Below are positions 23,745 through 33,904 of a DNA stretch of 64,000 nucleotides, one piece after another (position 1 is the stretch's first letter; each line of letters starts with the position of its first letter). The translations under genes and the position numbers were made by a program. Under the pieces are notes generated by a model. That model saw nothing but the letters and a program-made list of their open reading frames with translations. It had not been told where the DNA came from and did not search any database. Where the stretch lies: contig JAIWZP010000016.1 in the NCBI GenBank assembly GCA_025201375.1, positions 124,001-188,000 of the forward strand, written 5' to 3'. Source of the DNA: Gongronella butleri (Eukaryota > Mucoromycota > Mucoromycetes > Mucorales > Cunninghamellaceae).

Positions 23745-24337
23745 ATGGACATCAATTGTACATTTACAGAGCTCCGCTTGCAAGCCAAGCATCGATTCTT
23801 CGAAAAGCTTGACGATTTCATGGCCGCACACCCGCCCGAAGATGCTGACTTGGTACGAAGATCATGAAGAGCAAGACCATTAATGAAAAGATCCTAATTT
23901 TCTTTCTCTTTTTTTTTTTTTAGAGTGACGTGGAGACGTCAATTGCGTACATGAATACGCCGCATTGGCAGGAGTATCTGCGCATCTTCATGGAGCACCT
24001 CGAGGATTTGTACACAATTGATGTGCGCGAGGCGCAATGGACAGGTCCCCCACTCTTGCGTGCCTTTAGCAGCTTTGTGCCGCCGCTCGATCGCGAGCTT
24101 ACGCTGGCAGCAGTTCGCCGCCACACGCGCCCTCACAAACGCGCGGCCACTTCCAGCACTACTCGTGTCGAAAAACGACCACGCATGTCATCTTCCTTGT
24201 CCCTTGTCATGCCAAAATCCCTTCCTGGCCTTGTCGACGGGCACCCAAAAGTCAAGTACAATCTTTGGACCGCCGCCGACACGCTGTCGCGCAAATTCAA
24301 GTTGTCTCTGCAATCCCGCGCCACCTCATCGCCATGA
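23745..24337 (+). CDS. Small helical protein B, paralogue of protein A
   Basis: Two exons: 23745-23852 and 23924-24337 (173 aa). Residues 8-30 (ELRLQAKHRFFEKLDDFMA) and LEDLYTIDVREA align with protein A; LAAVRRHTRPHKRA corresponds to the basic motif SVRRKT. The C-terminal third is Ser-rich with a VEKRPRM patch that could be a nuclear signal. The intron lies at nearly the same place as in A (after the first acidic stretch), supporting common origin. Function unknown. AATAAA follows the stop at about 24342. No counterpart of B remains in the second copy of the cluster. Confidence 0.65.
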
Positions 24338-24756
24338 AATCAATAAAAAACGATTTTTGTCTGTTTCATCATGGTGTGAGCTCTTGGGTTGGCTGATCAT
24401 CTTTTTTTTTTTTCGGGGGTGGAAGGGTTACACGAAGACTCATGCTGATGGGCATTGTCTTTTTTTCGATCCAAATCAATCAAAGGAGCTAATGCTTTGG
24501 CACAAACGGATGCTGGTTCAATGATCATTCGCTTTTTTTTCATCCTATTGAGGTAACCTTGTCAAAATGTCACGCCACTGGGACAAATGCGAAATTGACA
24601 AGGGCGTTCATGCGAAGAAAATGCGTGCAAGGCGGCGAGTCAATTTGGAATCGTACCACCAAACAAGTCGCAACAGGCCTGCTGGTTCATGCTTTTTGTC
24701 TAGCATCATTTTTCGCGATGCGTGCGCCCCCTCCCCCGGCGTGGACTGATTTTTTT
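24338..24756. other. Intergenic, protein B to decayed copy
   Basis: About 420 bp. A 75-bp stretch at about 24575-24650 (ending GGCGGCGAGTCAATTTGGA) recurs at about 26810-26885, marking the right end of the duplicated unit. No gene seen. Confidence 0.5.
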
Positions 24757-25560
24757 TATCTCGTCTCGCTGTAATCACATATGGTTACCATTTTGGGCCG
24801 AGAACCAGTGTGTGTGCAGCACATAAAAAATGGCCTTGGGCTTGGTCACCCAAAACACATCTTTTTTTTTTAATTCCCCTTATTCTCATCCCATTTCTAC
24901 TTCTTTGTCCACCTCAATGGCACTATCATCGACATCCTTGTAATCATCCACGTCCTTGATTGCAGAAAAGCCACCTCAGGACCTTGCCGGCCTTTTAAAA
25001 AAAGTGTCAGCAGCCACGTGTAGCGTGATTTTGACTCCTCAAGTTCACGAAGGGAGACGCGCATCGCGTGGTGGCCTATGACAATCGCTTCTGAACGAGA
25101 TAGAGAGACTGCAGCTGCGACATGCGCAAGAAAATAGCAAAGTAACGAGTTTGTGGCCGAATTGGACGTGTAGGACGCGTCGTGTTTCCTGAATGTGTCC
25201 CTAAAGACATTGACATGTTTGATCAAGGCGATGACCAAACTGTCAGCCGTTGTAGCCTTGCCACGCTACGCCACGTGTACAGGACGTACAATCGCGAAAT
25301 CGACGACGTCTGGCCGTCGACCTTTGAGGATAAAGCCACAGAATGCCCATTTTCATGGTCATCACGACACGCACATCAGCACAGAGATGTATCAGGCATC
25401 CCGCATCCGCATGGCGCAGCAAAATGCCAGAAAATTCGATTTCCAAAAGACACGATTTGGCCACGTGCATCCTGGATGCAAAAAAGCAACGCATCGCGTC
25501 TGGCGCTGATGCCACTTTGCCGTCATCCTTTCGTCAGTCGCCATGAGCACGACCATTAGC
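24757..25560 (+). pseudogene. Decayed copy of the coiled-coil gene
   Basis: Nucleotide similarity to the intact gene at 20464-22423 runs from its promoter (24757-24870) through its first exon (TGCAGAAAAGCCACCTCAGGACC) and then jumps, by an internal loss of about 1 kb that removes exon 2 and the start of exon 3, to the part encoding SVIMTPSVHEGR onwards. It continues to the C-terminal region and stops with the same ACGACCATTAGC context. Frames are broken repeatedly, for example by TAG within GTGTAGGACGCG and several small indels. No intact start in the right context remains. Confidence 0.82.
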
Positions 25561-25743
25561 TCAGCTGCTTGCTTTTTCATTTTTATTTCAAAAAAAAACG
25601 GATGGCCGATCACGTGTCATCGTTGTCAAATAAAAAGGGGGTCTGGTCAATTTTCACGGCCGCCATTTCCATCGCGTCTCTTTCGTTTTCCTTTTTTTTT
25701 TTCTGTTTTTTTCTGTTTTTTTTTCACTCGTTTATTTCCATCC

Positions 25744-26165
25744 ATGTCGTCTCAAGCACTCAATTATCTCGAAATCAAGCAGCGCTGCGCCAACGCTACG
25801 CAAAATCACTCAGAGCGCGTCCATGAGCCGGGCAAGCCGGAGAAAGATGAGTTGATGGCGGATGCGGCCGATGTATGAGTAAAAAAAAAAAAAAAAGAAA
25901 GAAAGAAAAAACAAACAGATGCCTGACATTTTTTTTTGTTTTTGCTTTGCAAATTCCCATCAAGCAGAAGGAGAACTCGCTTGAAAGTGTCACCAAGACG
26001 AACCAGCGCCCTTTGGAAGGTAATGCGAGCAATTCGCAGGCTGCGCCGATGGACGACCGTGACTGGTGGCTCCACCAGGCTGGTCTGACGCGTACCATGG
26101 CCTCTGTTCGTCGCAAAACATGCAAGATCCCATTCCGGTCGCAGGTCGATCGCACGCTAGAATGA
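25744..26165 (+). CDS. Shortened duplicate of small protein A (A'), possibly decaying
   Basis: Two exons: 25744-25872 and 25968-26165 (108 aa). Placed behind the decayed coiled-coil copy exactly as protein A sits behind the intact one, with matching 5' DNA (CGCCATTTCCATCGCGTCTC), a donor in the same GATGTATGAG context and the shared end RTMASVRRKTCK. The central part of A, including the Trp-rich helix and LEELYDIDIEEV, is missing, and the N-terminus is strongly diverged, yet the spliced frame is open. It may be translated, but with the core lost I suspect it is on the way to a pseudogene. Confidence 0.5.
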
Positions 26166-28235
26166 ACCATTGGCTCTCCCCATAGGCATCACCTCATAAG
26201 CATCCCCTATTTAGGCATCTCACAATAGGAATAGGAATATCACAAAGGCATCTCACAATAGGTATCTCAAAAACGATTATGCATAGCACAATGAAATGAA
26301 AAAAAATCACTTGCAGAGTGATGTCATCTCTTCTTCTTGTCTTGATTTGCGTGAATATTGTAAAAAAAAAAATCGCATCAATGTGTCTGATCAGTCATTT
26401 TTTACGCGCCAAACGCAGATATATGATCCGGCACCTGCAGCTGCGCATCAGCTGATTCAAAATGCGCCGCTTTAACGTGTAACGCGAGAGCGTGTCGAGA
26501 AAAAGCTCAATTTCAACGTTTTGTGTTGTCCACATGCGTTCTGCAGCTCAAGCCGCGTAAAAAATTGTTTAAAAGCTTGGCAGAATCTGTTCCAAGGCTT
26601 GGGGATCCATGATGCGCGAGGAAATGCGATCTTCGTCCCGCTCGGGCTCCTTTTCGCGCGGTGGCAACATCCAATTGATTGATTGATCGTTTTGCCACTT
26701 TTTTTTTTAAAAAAAAAAAAAAAGAAAGAAAGAGAAGCGGTGCCTGTTTTTTATGGGGGGAGGATCACAGCTTCCGCTTAAAGTCATTCTTTTGTAACGT
26801 AAAATATGCTACTGGGGCAAAAATGCAAGTGACAAGGCTCTCATGCACAGGAAAAAGTGAGAAACAGGCGGCGAGTCAATTTGGAGGATCATGATCTTTT
26901 CTCATCGGGCGCGCGGCTTGAGCGGAAATTGGGGCAAGGGCTCGTCCCACCAAGGCGAGAGCCTCCAGGCACCCCTCTGCTGATGAAATCCCAACAAATA
27001 AATCCCACATCAGCAAAATTGACTTTTTTTCACCTTTGAATGGATGATTCAGAGACCAATGATTTGCCATGTACACGGGGCTCATGATATGCGTGATCTA
27101 TTTTCGCTTGCTCTTTAAATAAAATGGAAGGAATCATTGCTTCGTCTTGTCTGATCCGCGAAGCTTGATGCGTATTGCCGTGAGCCACTTCCTTGAATCC
27201 ATTGAATTCGTGCTTTTACAAAGATGAAATCATCGAAAAGTACTCATACAAGCACTATGGAGCGCCAATTGCCATGAGGATTGCCAAAAGGAGTGTATTT
27301 CGTACAAAAAAGTCTAAATCAAGGCGGGACGCGACAAAGCCACGCGAAACACGCGCTTATCCCCGATGGTATCACTTGGGTACCCCTAGAAGGTGCGAGG
27401 GAATCGATATTACCAACGATGTTTCAAGTGTGGGGAAGCAACACACAAAAATAAAATTTAATAAGCAATTGCCATTGTACAACTTGGATGTCGCGGACAA
27501 TGGGCCGTCTCCATGATCGTCCATGTTACAGCAATAGCCAATTGTGTTGACAGTTACACAGTGGATTGCGCTGATGGCCAGGAGAATTGGAAAATTGCAA
27601 AGCTCCGGATGAGCAAGGCATCATTGCGCCTGGCTTGATCTGACACCTTTGTCTCCATGTTCATGATCTTTGCGTGCTCAAACCCTGACGAGCCCTAGGC
27701 GACGGTCGTTCAATTGATAGAAGTGCTATAAATCATTAATCTTTAACTTTATTTTTTCTTGCATTTTTTGCAGTGTAAAGCAGTACACGTTGGGGGGAAG
27801 GGGGGTGCCGCGCAGTGGCCATGATGATGGACGAATCTTTGGGACGCCACTTTTAGCATGGGAGCATTGGTACCTGACGGAATTCATATTAAATTGAGTG
27901 TGGGGAAAGATTTAACCCAATGAAAATGCTTGCTGATGATCACAATGGAGTACAAAATGAAAGCACACGGTAGACATTGAGCATGTCCATTGTTACAAGC
28001 AGCGCGGATGGACTGATTTGGTGTCACATCGGCAATTCGCATACGACTTTCGCCATGACTAAACAAAAAACGCGAAAAATACGCGTGCCACAAGACCCAT
28101 TTTTGTGATCTGCCTTGTTTCGCGTGAACATATGCACGCGTCACCATCGTCCAGCGACGCGTTGATATAAAAGCTACATTAGTTTTCTTTGCTTTCAAGC
28201 TCAATTGCAAAATTTACTTTTTTTTTTTGCTCGCC
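26166..28235. other. Intergenic, A' to lipase
   Basis: About 2 kb. The left third contains the remaining blocks of duplication unit 2 and a short array of ATCTCACAATAGG-like repeats (about 26215-26270). From 27000 on there is no recognisable gene; open frames such as 27193-27516 have no visible domain. The lipase promoter occupies the right end. Confidence 0.45.
28166..28173 (+). promoter_or_regulatory. TATA box of the lipase gene
   Basis: TATAAAAG lies 63 bp upstream of the lipase ATG, in an otherwise ordinary context, with a T-rich stretch between it and the start. Most genes in this window lack such a clear box. Confidence 0.55.
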
Positions 28236-29698
28236 ATGGTCTCTTTCAAGTCGTCCACTTTATCCCTTGTTGCATTGATGATGCTTAGTGCGCAGGCATT
28301 GGTGCTGCCCGTGCGCGACACCAATGGATCTGTTCCTGCGTTGATTTCGTCTCGCTGCCAATTGCCGTCCGACATCCCATCTGGTAATGGATCGTCGCAG
28401 CAACCGACGGCGGCCTCGTCGCAACAGGTCTCGGATGCCAAGTTCCGCCTGCAATTTGCGGCACTCGCTTATTGTTCGTCGGTCACGTCGTCCAAGCAAT
28501 GGACAAGCACCATGGCAAAGCAGGCACTCTCGGATGGTCAAATTCAAATCACTTTTGAATCCACCAAGTATGACACCACGGGGTACATTGTCACCAGTGC
28601 CAGCAAAAAGGCCATCTATGTCGTCTTTCGAGGTTAAAAAAAAAAGAATGAAACATCGTGGGGCAAACATTGACAACCTGACACAATTTTTATTACTAGG
28701 CACAATCTCGGCCCAGCAATGGGCAGCGGTAGGCAAATATTGGCAATTGACCGACTCTATCTGATTGCTTTTGTCATGCAGGATTTGGAAGCGAGTCTGA
28801 TCACGTACCCCGCCGTGTCAGGGGCAAAAATCCACTCTGTAAGCTTCGTAGACATGTTTTAAGCAAGATTTTTCTCATTTTCATCCTATGCATAGGGTTT
28901 CTACAATTCTTACATGGAGGTGCAGCAGCAGGTCGTGACCACCGTGGCCAATTTACTCGGACAAAACCCGGATTACGTCGTGGAAGTGACAGGGTGAGGA
29001 CAATTGAGCACGTTCGCGCCGAATATTCCTCACTAACGCATCATTCTCACTGTATCTGCTTTCCTAGTCACTCGCTTGGCGCTGCGCAATCGCAAGTTGC
29101 TTATTTGGATCTCTACCAGCGCATTGAGAGCTTGAACAAGGACAATCTCGTCTCGTACACATACGGTAAGACAAAATAAAGAGAAAATGCACCATCCATG
29201 CATCTATTTTTTGGTTTTCAGGCGAACCGCGCGTTGGCGACAAGTCTTTTGCTGCATACTCCAGCAGCACCGGCATCACGCACAACCGTGTGGTGCACCA
29301 TGCCGATAGTAAGCCCATTTTTGCCCACGATTCGCGCGATTGTCGCTGATTTAAGATAAAATTAGCCGTGCCCAACCAACCTGCGACGTACCTTGGCTAT
29401 TTGCACTCTGGGCTGGAATATTGGATCACGGGGGTCACTGGTGACTCCACTGGTAATATGATTAAAAGCATAAAAAACCGATTTAATCTCACGCACACGC
29501 GCATTTCTCATCGACGCCAGATCTGTGTCCTGCTGACTTTGAAAGTCCGTACTGCTCCAACAGCCTGGCTGCTCTTGACAATTGGATCGATCATCTCAAG
29601 TAAGCAATTGTCCTCTTTTTTTCTTTTTTTGACGCACTGACCTCACTTCTGTTTTATTTTGCAGCTACTATGGCACCCAATTTGGTGTGTGCATCTAA
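28236..29698 (+). CDS. Secreted class 3 lipase
   Basis: Nine exons: 28236-28632, 28700-28728, 28782-28838, 28896-28993, 29068-29165, 29222-29308, 29366-29452, 29521-29599, 29665-29698 (321 aa). A signal peptide (about 1-20, hydrophobic SLVALMMLSAQA) and a Cys-containing propeptide-like part precede the fold. Family marks: YVVFRGT (oxyanion region), nucleophile elbow GHSLGAA with Ser about 196 (split by an intron), YGEPRVGD, an Asp before TVPNQP (about 255) and YLHSGLEYW with the probable catalytic His (about 269). It resembles Rhizomucor-type triacylglycerol lipases, secreted for fat hydrolysis. The first donor is GTTAAA, an unusual sequence, but the frame needs it. Size agrees with the family. 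Confidence 0.92.
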
Positions 29699-30416
29699 GC
29701 CCACCACCATCCCCTCCACTCCTTTTTCTTTTGCGCCAATTGGTGCACTCGGCCCTATATTTCTTATCACAAAATATTAAAAACTACCTTTTTTTCGCGC
29801 GTAAATCGTCCGGTCCAGCTGTCAGGCTGGCTAGCTATCCGTGATGTCTCTCTTGCTATTGGACGCGTCAGTGTGGTTTTACGGACGCGCTCTTCCCGTG
29901 CTATTCGCGTGTAAAGCAAAATCTGAAATCACGAATAGCTCGCCATCGAACAGAAAGATCCCGTTATTTTTCTGGTTTTTTTTTTTGGCAGTGGTTATTC
30001 CATGCGCGTTCTTTTTTGCGCAAATTTAAAATTGTGATTCCATGGACACATTTTTTCTATTTGGTACGCGGCTCAACACGGATTACATTTTCAATTGCGC
30101 GTTGCCCGCTCCAAAACAGCGCACAGCTACGCGACAAAGTTATTGTGGCACACGAGCTCTTTCCAATCCATCCGCTGTCAGCTGAATCAAAGCATTAAGA
30201 AAGTGTGCAAATGCAAAAAAAAAAAATAAAATAAAAATTGATTATTGTCCTAGAAAACGCGCTCTGCCTTCTGCGTGGCGTGTGGACGCCTTTTGGCAAG
30301 CCGCAGACAAAAAAGGGCGAACGTCGGAATCTGAAACAGATGAAAAAGATGGCAGGAGGGAGCTGGATTTGCACCATTCGCTTCTTTCTTGGACTTTTTT
30401 TTTGCTCGTTGGCCAA
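29699..30416. other. Intergenic, lipase to TPX2-like gene
   Basis: About 720 bp of AT-rich DNA without recognisable gene. Short open frames here have no domain features. Confidence 0.45.
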
Positions 30417-31756
30417 ATGGATGCTGCTTCTGCACGTCTATGGGTCTTTGACGCGCCTAATTATCATGACTTTACAAAGCCAGAACGACGTGGAGGAGCG
30501 CGAATTGACCAGTGGTTCGGTAATTCAGAGAGAAAGAAAAAAAAAAAGGAAAACAACAACAAAATTGACACTGCTTGTTGTCTTTTTGTAGCTTCTCAGC
30601 CTTATTCTGGCCCGTCGCGGCCGTCGTACGCATCTCAAATTCCTCGAGAAGAACTTCATTTATTTGCTCAACAACAAGGTCCACTGCCCGATGCCCCTCG
30701 TGTGCCGTCAGCAGCCGGTTTTCCTCTTTTCCGTCCAGCGCCACGCGAGTCGTCGGCCACCGAGTACTATACAGCGTCGTCGTCGTCGCCCTCGTCCACC
30801 AATGTGTATTTGAATTCGCCGTCCGTGTTCAACCGCCGCAGACATTCACTTTTTCCTAAGCGACGCGACATGAAACGCGAGTTTCTAATGTCAGCCGCGC
30901 CATCCACCCTCGCTCACCACAAGCACAGCGTGCCCATCGGCCTGCCCATCAAGCCATCCTCAAGCACACGACGCTCACCAATTTCGACGGCCGATTGGCT
31001 TGCCGCTGCTGCCGAGGCATCCAATTCCGAGCAGGATCGACGCAATTCGACCAATTCCACCCTGAACCAATCAATAGCCAACCTAGACACGAGTGACACG
31101 TCTTTGCGCGCGGTGGCCGACGTTCAATCGCCTCCATCACATACCCCGTTGGCTCTAGAACCGCAATCGACACAAAACCCCGTTCCATCCAACCAAGAAA
31201 ATGGCCAGGATTCATCGCCGCGTCGCCCAAGGGACTTGGAGACGCACCCACCGCCGCGGCGGCGGTCCTACACCGTCATTTTGCCCTCCACAACCAAATC
31301 GCTTATGGACGTCATTGCCATTGCTCAGGAACAATCGCGACGGACGACCGCTGCAGCCGCCATCCGCAAGCGCCCATTCATACGCCCACATCAGCGCGGC
31401 CCTCGCACCTCTCCAGCCAATCGCCAGGCTGCTCGCATCCCTACCAATTCCTCAATTGGCCATGACCAGCCCTCACCTTTTGCAAATCAACGCGTGCACG
31501 CGTCCCAACCTGATGCCAGGATCCCGGCATGGAAATCAGAGACGCCCTTGGAGCGTGCGCGTCGTGTTCTCAGCGATGCCCAATTCAAAAGTCGCACATG
31601 GTTGCCATATCCTCGAATACAGACGCGCAACCACCAGCCTCGCACCCTTCGTGCCACGCCTACACCATCCAGTCAACGCATTGCACAATCATACGAGGAG
31701 GAGCCACTGGAAGATCATACCAACGTGAATCGTAGCAAAAACAGTGCCTGGAAAAT

Positions 31757-31798
<42 letters not shown>

Positions 31799-31950
31799 TA
31801 AGAAAAAATGGATGTTGCGCTGTTCATGCCCCTCATCTCTCTTTTTTTTAAAAGCGATTTGCGTCCCCAAATCTCCCTATGTACCTCCCTGAGCCATTGA
31901 CGATACCCCGAAGCCCCAAGCTACTGACGCGCCTGCGATCGCGTCGATGA
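30417..31950 (+). CDS. TPX2-like spindle-assembly protein
   Basis: Three exons: 30417-30519, 30592-31757, 31855-31950 (454 aa). The N-terminus reads LWVFDAPNYHDFTK, then RIDQWF: this fits the Aurora A-binding motif of TPX2, in which F/Y-DAP..F is followed by an ID-WF about 15-20 residues later (human, plants). The middle is low-complexity, Ser/Arg/Pro-rich and basic; near the C-terminus LTIPRSPKLLTRLRSR resembles the PxSPxL..R segments of TPX2 central regions. TPX2 activates Aurora kinase and nucleates spindle microtubules. No plain TPX2 is known to me in yeasts, so the call rests on the two short motifs. The last exon uses an AAG acceptor and restores the frame. Confidence 0.62.
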
Positions 31951-32227
31951 TTCATTCCCCATTTGCCTGTATATACGTAGCATCCACGATAAAATGCATT
32001 GTTCTCGCACGAAATGATAGGGGGAGTTGGCAGGCTTGTGACACCTGCCAAGTTTGAATGGCCACTCGCTGTTTCATGCAAAGGCGAAATTAAATCGTTC
32101 AAATGTAGTCAGCGCCTTGTTTTCTTCTTTTTTTTTCTTGTTTTCTCTCGCTTCTTTTTCACTTTGCTTCCATTTTTTTTTTTTTTGCGTCTCGCTCCAC
32201 CACGTGCAGCGCATCTTTCTTCACGAT

Positions 32228-33148
32228 ATGAAGTGTGACTCTTTTCACGCCATGGAGCGCAAATTTCTTCGCAACTTGGAGCGCGTCTCTCTGCGCGGCA
32301 TCATGCGCTCCTCTATCGATAGCGCCCTGGGCACCTCTGCCGAATTGAAGCGACTTGTCTATTACCAGCACAAGGTGTGGAAGGTTCGCCGCCGTTGGCG
32401 ACGCCTAAATCACCGGCGACGCCACCTTCTGCAACGTTTGGCTAGGCAATTTTTCGACAAATCCAAGGCCAAGTTGAAACCGCCGTTGGAACGAGCCCCT
32501 GATGTCCCTGTCGTGCTCGAGAAAGAGTCCTTGAGCATGAAGATCGATGACATGAACGAGGAGGACGCGTTCACCAAGCGTTTGCGTGAAATTGTGGACG
32601 GACCGGCACCACAAAAGGAGAAAGGTGTCGCACACGCTTTCCGATCTCTGTACAAGGTCATCCAGGACGGCCAGAATATGGATGATGCCGACGACGACGA
32701 TGATGCCGATGTTTTCGCGCTGCTGGAGCGAGAAAAGCGATTGTTTGCAGAGCGCGGCGAGCAAGCACCCGTGATAAAGCGCGATCAGCAACGCGTTATG
32801 ATCGGCAAAAAGCGACCGCGTGCGCACAGCCACTCAAAAGTGCGCCGCTTGCGACGAAAGTACGTGGCTGTATTCAAAGTGAACCACCACAAAAAGAACC
32901 ACCATCACAAAAAGAGCAACCACCACCACAAAAAGCGCCACCACCACAAAAAAACGCATCTCCAGTTGGTCGCTCCTGCGTCGCCCAATATGAACATTCT
33001 TCCCGGTCTATCCTCTCTGCTCAATGTGAATAACAGCATCGAATTGGCCGCCGCCGCTGCATCACCAAACATGAACACTCCCCATTCCGGCCTGTCAAAG
33101 TTTATCGATTTGATCACCCGCAAATGTGTGCCGCCAAAAAAAAATTGA
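32228..33148 (+). CDS. Basic protein with HHHKK repeats, function unknown
   Basis: Single exon (306 aa) from ATG at 32228. I recognise no family. Residues about 40-80 are very basic (WKVRRRWRRLNHRRRHLLQR); an acidic stretch (DDADDDDDAD) sits near the middle; KKRPRAHSHSKVRRLRRKY could be a nuclear signal. Then come four near-repeats of HHHKK (about 225-250), and the end contains two copies of an ASPNMN segment each followed by GLS. The His-rich repeats suggest metal or nucleic-acid binding, which is a guess. The open frame continues upstream of the ATG into a T-rich region, so an upstream coding exon is possible. Confidence 0.6.
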   Translation: MKCDSFHAMERKFLRNLERVSLRGIMRSSIDSALGTSAELKRLVYYQHKVWKVRRRWRRLNHRRRHLLQRLARQFFDKSKAKLKPPLERAPDVPVVLEKESLSMKIDDMNEEDAFTKRLREIVDGPAPQKEKGVAHAFRSLYKVIQDGQNMDDADDDDDADVFALLEREKRLFAERGEQAPVIKRDQQRVMIGKKRPRAHSHSKVRRLRRKYVAVFKVNHHKKNHHHKKSNHHHKKRHHHKKTHLQLVAPASPNMNILPGLSSLLNVNNSIELAAAAASPNMNTPHSGLSKFIDLITRKCVPPKKN

Positions 33149-33724
33149 TCATTCTTCTTCTCGCCGTCCTGTGTCTCCCAAGATTCAATCTATGCCGCAC
33201 GCAACATCTCATTTCCGGTATCATATTAACGAGACCTACCGTCACTAGGGGCAATTAATCACTATTATTCAGTGTGTCAGAATATGATAATAATGCACAA
33301 CAAATGTCGTCATTTTCGATCATCAAAACACAATAAAAATGCCTTTTTTCGATTTTTGAGACCGCAAATCATACATGCAATGTTTTGAATAGACTCCGAG
33401 CATTTCGGCGCGTCTTGTTTAAAAAAAAAAGTCCATGAAATATAGATTAAAATGTATTTTGTATAATAAAGCGAAGGCCATGCATTGAAATGATTGCACG
33501 CGTCACTTTCTGTCCACTGAGATTGAAAAATGGAGGGATCAAGCGTTTTCTTTGTGCATAAATGATAATTTGCGCATTTTCTCGGGCGCCTGTTCGTTGC
33601 GGACTGATTTTTCTTTTCAAACAGAGCCATGACACGCTTCACGCTTGCAGCAATGTCTTCACCAAATTCGAGGGACATTGGACTAGAATCAGCGTCGTAG
33701 GAGCGAGATGGAACAAACCGTGCA

Positions 33725-33758
<34 letters not shown>

Positions 33759-33904
33759 AGAATTCATTGATCTTGCCGGTTTGAATGCCCGACCGGAGCT
33801 GGGTGATTTGAGAGGTGACAAAGCGCAGGCTCCTTTTGAGCTCTTTTCCCGTCCCTTGCCCTTTCCTCTTTTGTTTCACACTTTCTCATCTACTTTTGAT
33901 CACC
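33149..33904. other. Intergenic, His-rich protein to SGT2
   Basis: About 750 bp with a run of about 29 T near 33728-33756. A minus-strand open frame (33879 to about 33310) crosses it; see the finding. The SGT2 promoter is at the right end. Confidence 0.4.

Larger units (their letters stand above)
20280..24650. repeat. Tandem segmental duplication, unit 1
   Basis: Unit 1 holds promoter, coiled-coil gene, protein A, a conserved 140-bp stretch, protein B and a 75-bp end block. Unit 2 (about 24757-26885) repeats the same order in the same orientation, minus about 1 kb of the coiled-coil gene, the core of protein A and all of protein B. Borders are estimated by eye from shared blocks. Confidence 0.75.
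24757..26885. repeat. Tandem segmental duplication, unit 2 (reduced)
   Basis: Second, eroded copy of the cluster: decayed coiled-coil gene, shortened A', the 140-bp block at 26338-26475 and the end block at 26810-26885. Direct orientation relative to unit 1, immediately adjacent. Confidence 0.75.

Noticed and set aside
26570..26674. Short minus-strand frame (MLPPREKEPERDEDR start)
   Set aside because: Looks slightly protein-like but is only about 34 codons, with no partner exon or paralogue; could be chance.
27193..27516. 107-codon frame upstream of the lipase
   Set aside because: No domain, unusual composition for the window, no supporting signals.
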